From the NCBI RefSeq assembly GCF_958445495.1, contig NZ_CAUCSQ010000044.1:1-33006 (forward strand): a stretch of 33,006 nucleotides of DNA, written 5' to 3'. This DNA is from an uncultured Bacteroides sp. GTDB taxonomy: Bacteria; Bacteroidota; Bacteroidia; Bacteroidales; Bacteroidaceae. Each line of letters opens with the position of its first letter. Position 1 is the stretch's first letter. The notes under the pieces were generated by a model that had not been told where the DNA came from, did no database searches, and saw only the letters and a program-made list of their open reading frames with translations. Both the position numbers and the translations under genes were made by a program. Of this stretch, positions 32,356 to 33,006 are shown in pieces.

Positions 32356-32820
32356 TTTGTATTTATCTTGTCCCTCAAGCCGTTTCAGATGATAATAGAA
32401 TACGGAACAAGCCATTTTTCTTAGCTCCAATAATAAGTCAAGAGGATATTCAGACCTTAGTTCGTTGATGGCTTCTGTCCATTGAAACGTGCTCGGGTTT
32501 CCTGTTCCTTGACTAAGGTCTTCACTTTTTTTGCAACACATTCTCTGCCCTCAGGCATAGGTCTTTCCGCCTGAAGCTTTTCCAGTTCTGTTTGAGGTTC
32601 TTTTTTTCTTAGGTCTTGCCATAGTTTGGGAAGGTCTGCCTTTACGCCTGAATACATGTAATTCCAATTCCGTATATATCCATGTTTACGAACCGTACGA
32701 ATCCAGCCTTCAAGTGCTGTACGGCTTATATGGTACTTTGTTTCTAATATCTTTCGACAACTTGTTCCTTAAAATCGCTTATAAGCTTTATGTTGGGGTG
32801 TTTTCTTAGGATATCAACTA
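32356..32820 (-). pseudogene. Degenerate IS3-family orfA and start of orfB
   Basis: On the minus strand an OrfA-like protein begins near 32811 (DILRKHPN..., FKEQVVERY), is interrupted by TAG and TAA codons, and continues SRTALEGWIRTVRKHGY, LPKLWQDLRKKEPQTELEKL and KTLVKEQETRARFNGQKP. The orfB start follows in the -1 frame (ELRSEYPLDLLLELRKMA, SVFYYHLKRL, DKYK), as is normal for IS3 elements. The sequence then breaks into IS66-like DNA at about 32300-32356. Together with 31585-31768 it looks like both ends of one element. Confidence 0.72.
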
Positions 32821-32828
32821 TATAAACG

Positions 32829-33006
32829 GTACCCAATCGAGAATTTTATTCTCGTGTAGGTTATTATCTGGAAATCGTCAACTTTTTCGACAGGCGTTCC
32901 ACCAATGCAGCTTCCGAATCGTTCAATGCCAAAATCAAGGAGTTCAGAACGCAGTTCAGAGGAGTAAAGGACAGGGCTTTCTTTCTATTCAGGCTAACAA
33001 ATATTT
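32829..33006 (+). pseudogene. ISL3-family transposase, C-terminal fragment
   Basis: On the plus strand, from about 32840, the frame reads NREFYSRVGYYLEIVNFFDR and RSTNAASESFNAKIKEFR, then FRGVKDRAFFLFRLTN, the C-terminal signature of ISL3-type DDE transposases. The N-terminal and catalytic parts are absent; upstream bases belong to the IS3 remnant. The window ends before the stop codon. The 5' truncation at the junction means it is not a working gene, whatever follows to the right. Confidence 0.78.

Overview
The window looks like a chromosomal segment of a gut Bacteroides (Bacteroidota), probably of the B. thetaiotaomicron/B. ovatus group. The evidence is a set of Bacteroides-type promoters (-7 box TAnnTTTG, mostly TATCTTTG or TACTTTTG) just upstream of most transcription units, almost no strong Shine-Dalgarno sites, a serine palmitoyltransferase very close to the studied B. 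thetaiotaomicron enzyme, and several families typical of the genus. Species cannot be fixed from this window.

Layout. 1-1930: 5' part of a tRNA-Pro(TGG) gene on the minus strand with its promoter, a short hypothetical protein, a small lipoprotein, and a gene-poor stretch with hairpins and repeats. 1931-6586: serine palmitoyltransferase (minus), divergent from a diacylglycerol/sphingosine-kinase-fold lipid kinase, then aspS translationally coupled to a GtrA-family membrane protein. 6953-9560 (minus): probable operon of a DUF2148 ferredoxin-like protein, agmatine deiminase and N-carbamoylputrescine amidase, which converts agmatine to putrescine. 9769-12279: an ABC ATPase with a FetB/YbbM-like permease, then an EamA-type permease. 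12280-13013: non-coding, with a 22-bp tandem-repeat array of dyad units. 13014-15470: a small lipoprotein (minus), then a Nif3-like protein and a coiled-coil zinc-ribbon protein as an operon. 15764-21551: a complete tripartite RND efflux system in the order outer-membrane channel, adaptor, pump. 21552-24218: a fragment of carA, a single-domain HsdR_N nuclease-fold protein (minus), AMP nucleosidase and DNA polymerase III delta. 24219-25402: about 1.2 kb of very AT-rich non-coding DNA leading to an XRE-type regulator. 25948-31552: pyrK-pyrD, trmD (minus), ligA and dapA. 31585-33006: a graveyard of three insertion-sequence families.

Most genes are housekeeping or metabolic and complete. The less ordinary content is between genes: a three-copy hairpin repeat family of about 125 bp whose central core is flipped in one copy, the 22-bp dyad array, a small related array at 1725-1777, an 88-bp hairpin element, a 37-codon remnant of carbamoyl-phosphate synthase small subunit after the RND operon, and a palindrome lying on the promoter of the XRE gene. 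No CRISPR array, prophage or complete defence system was found.
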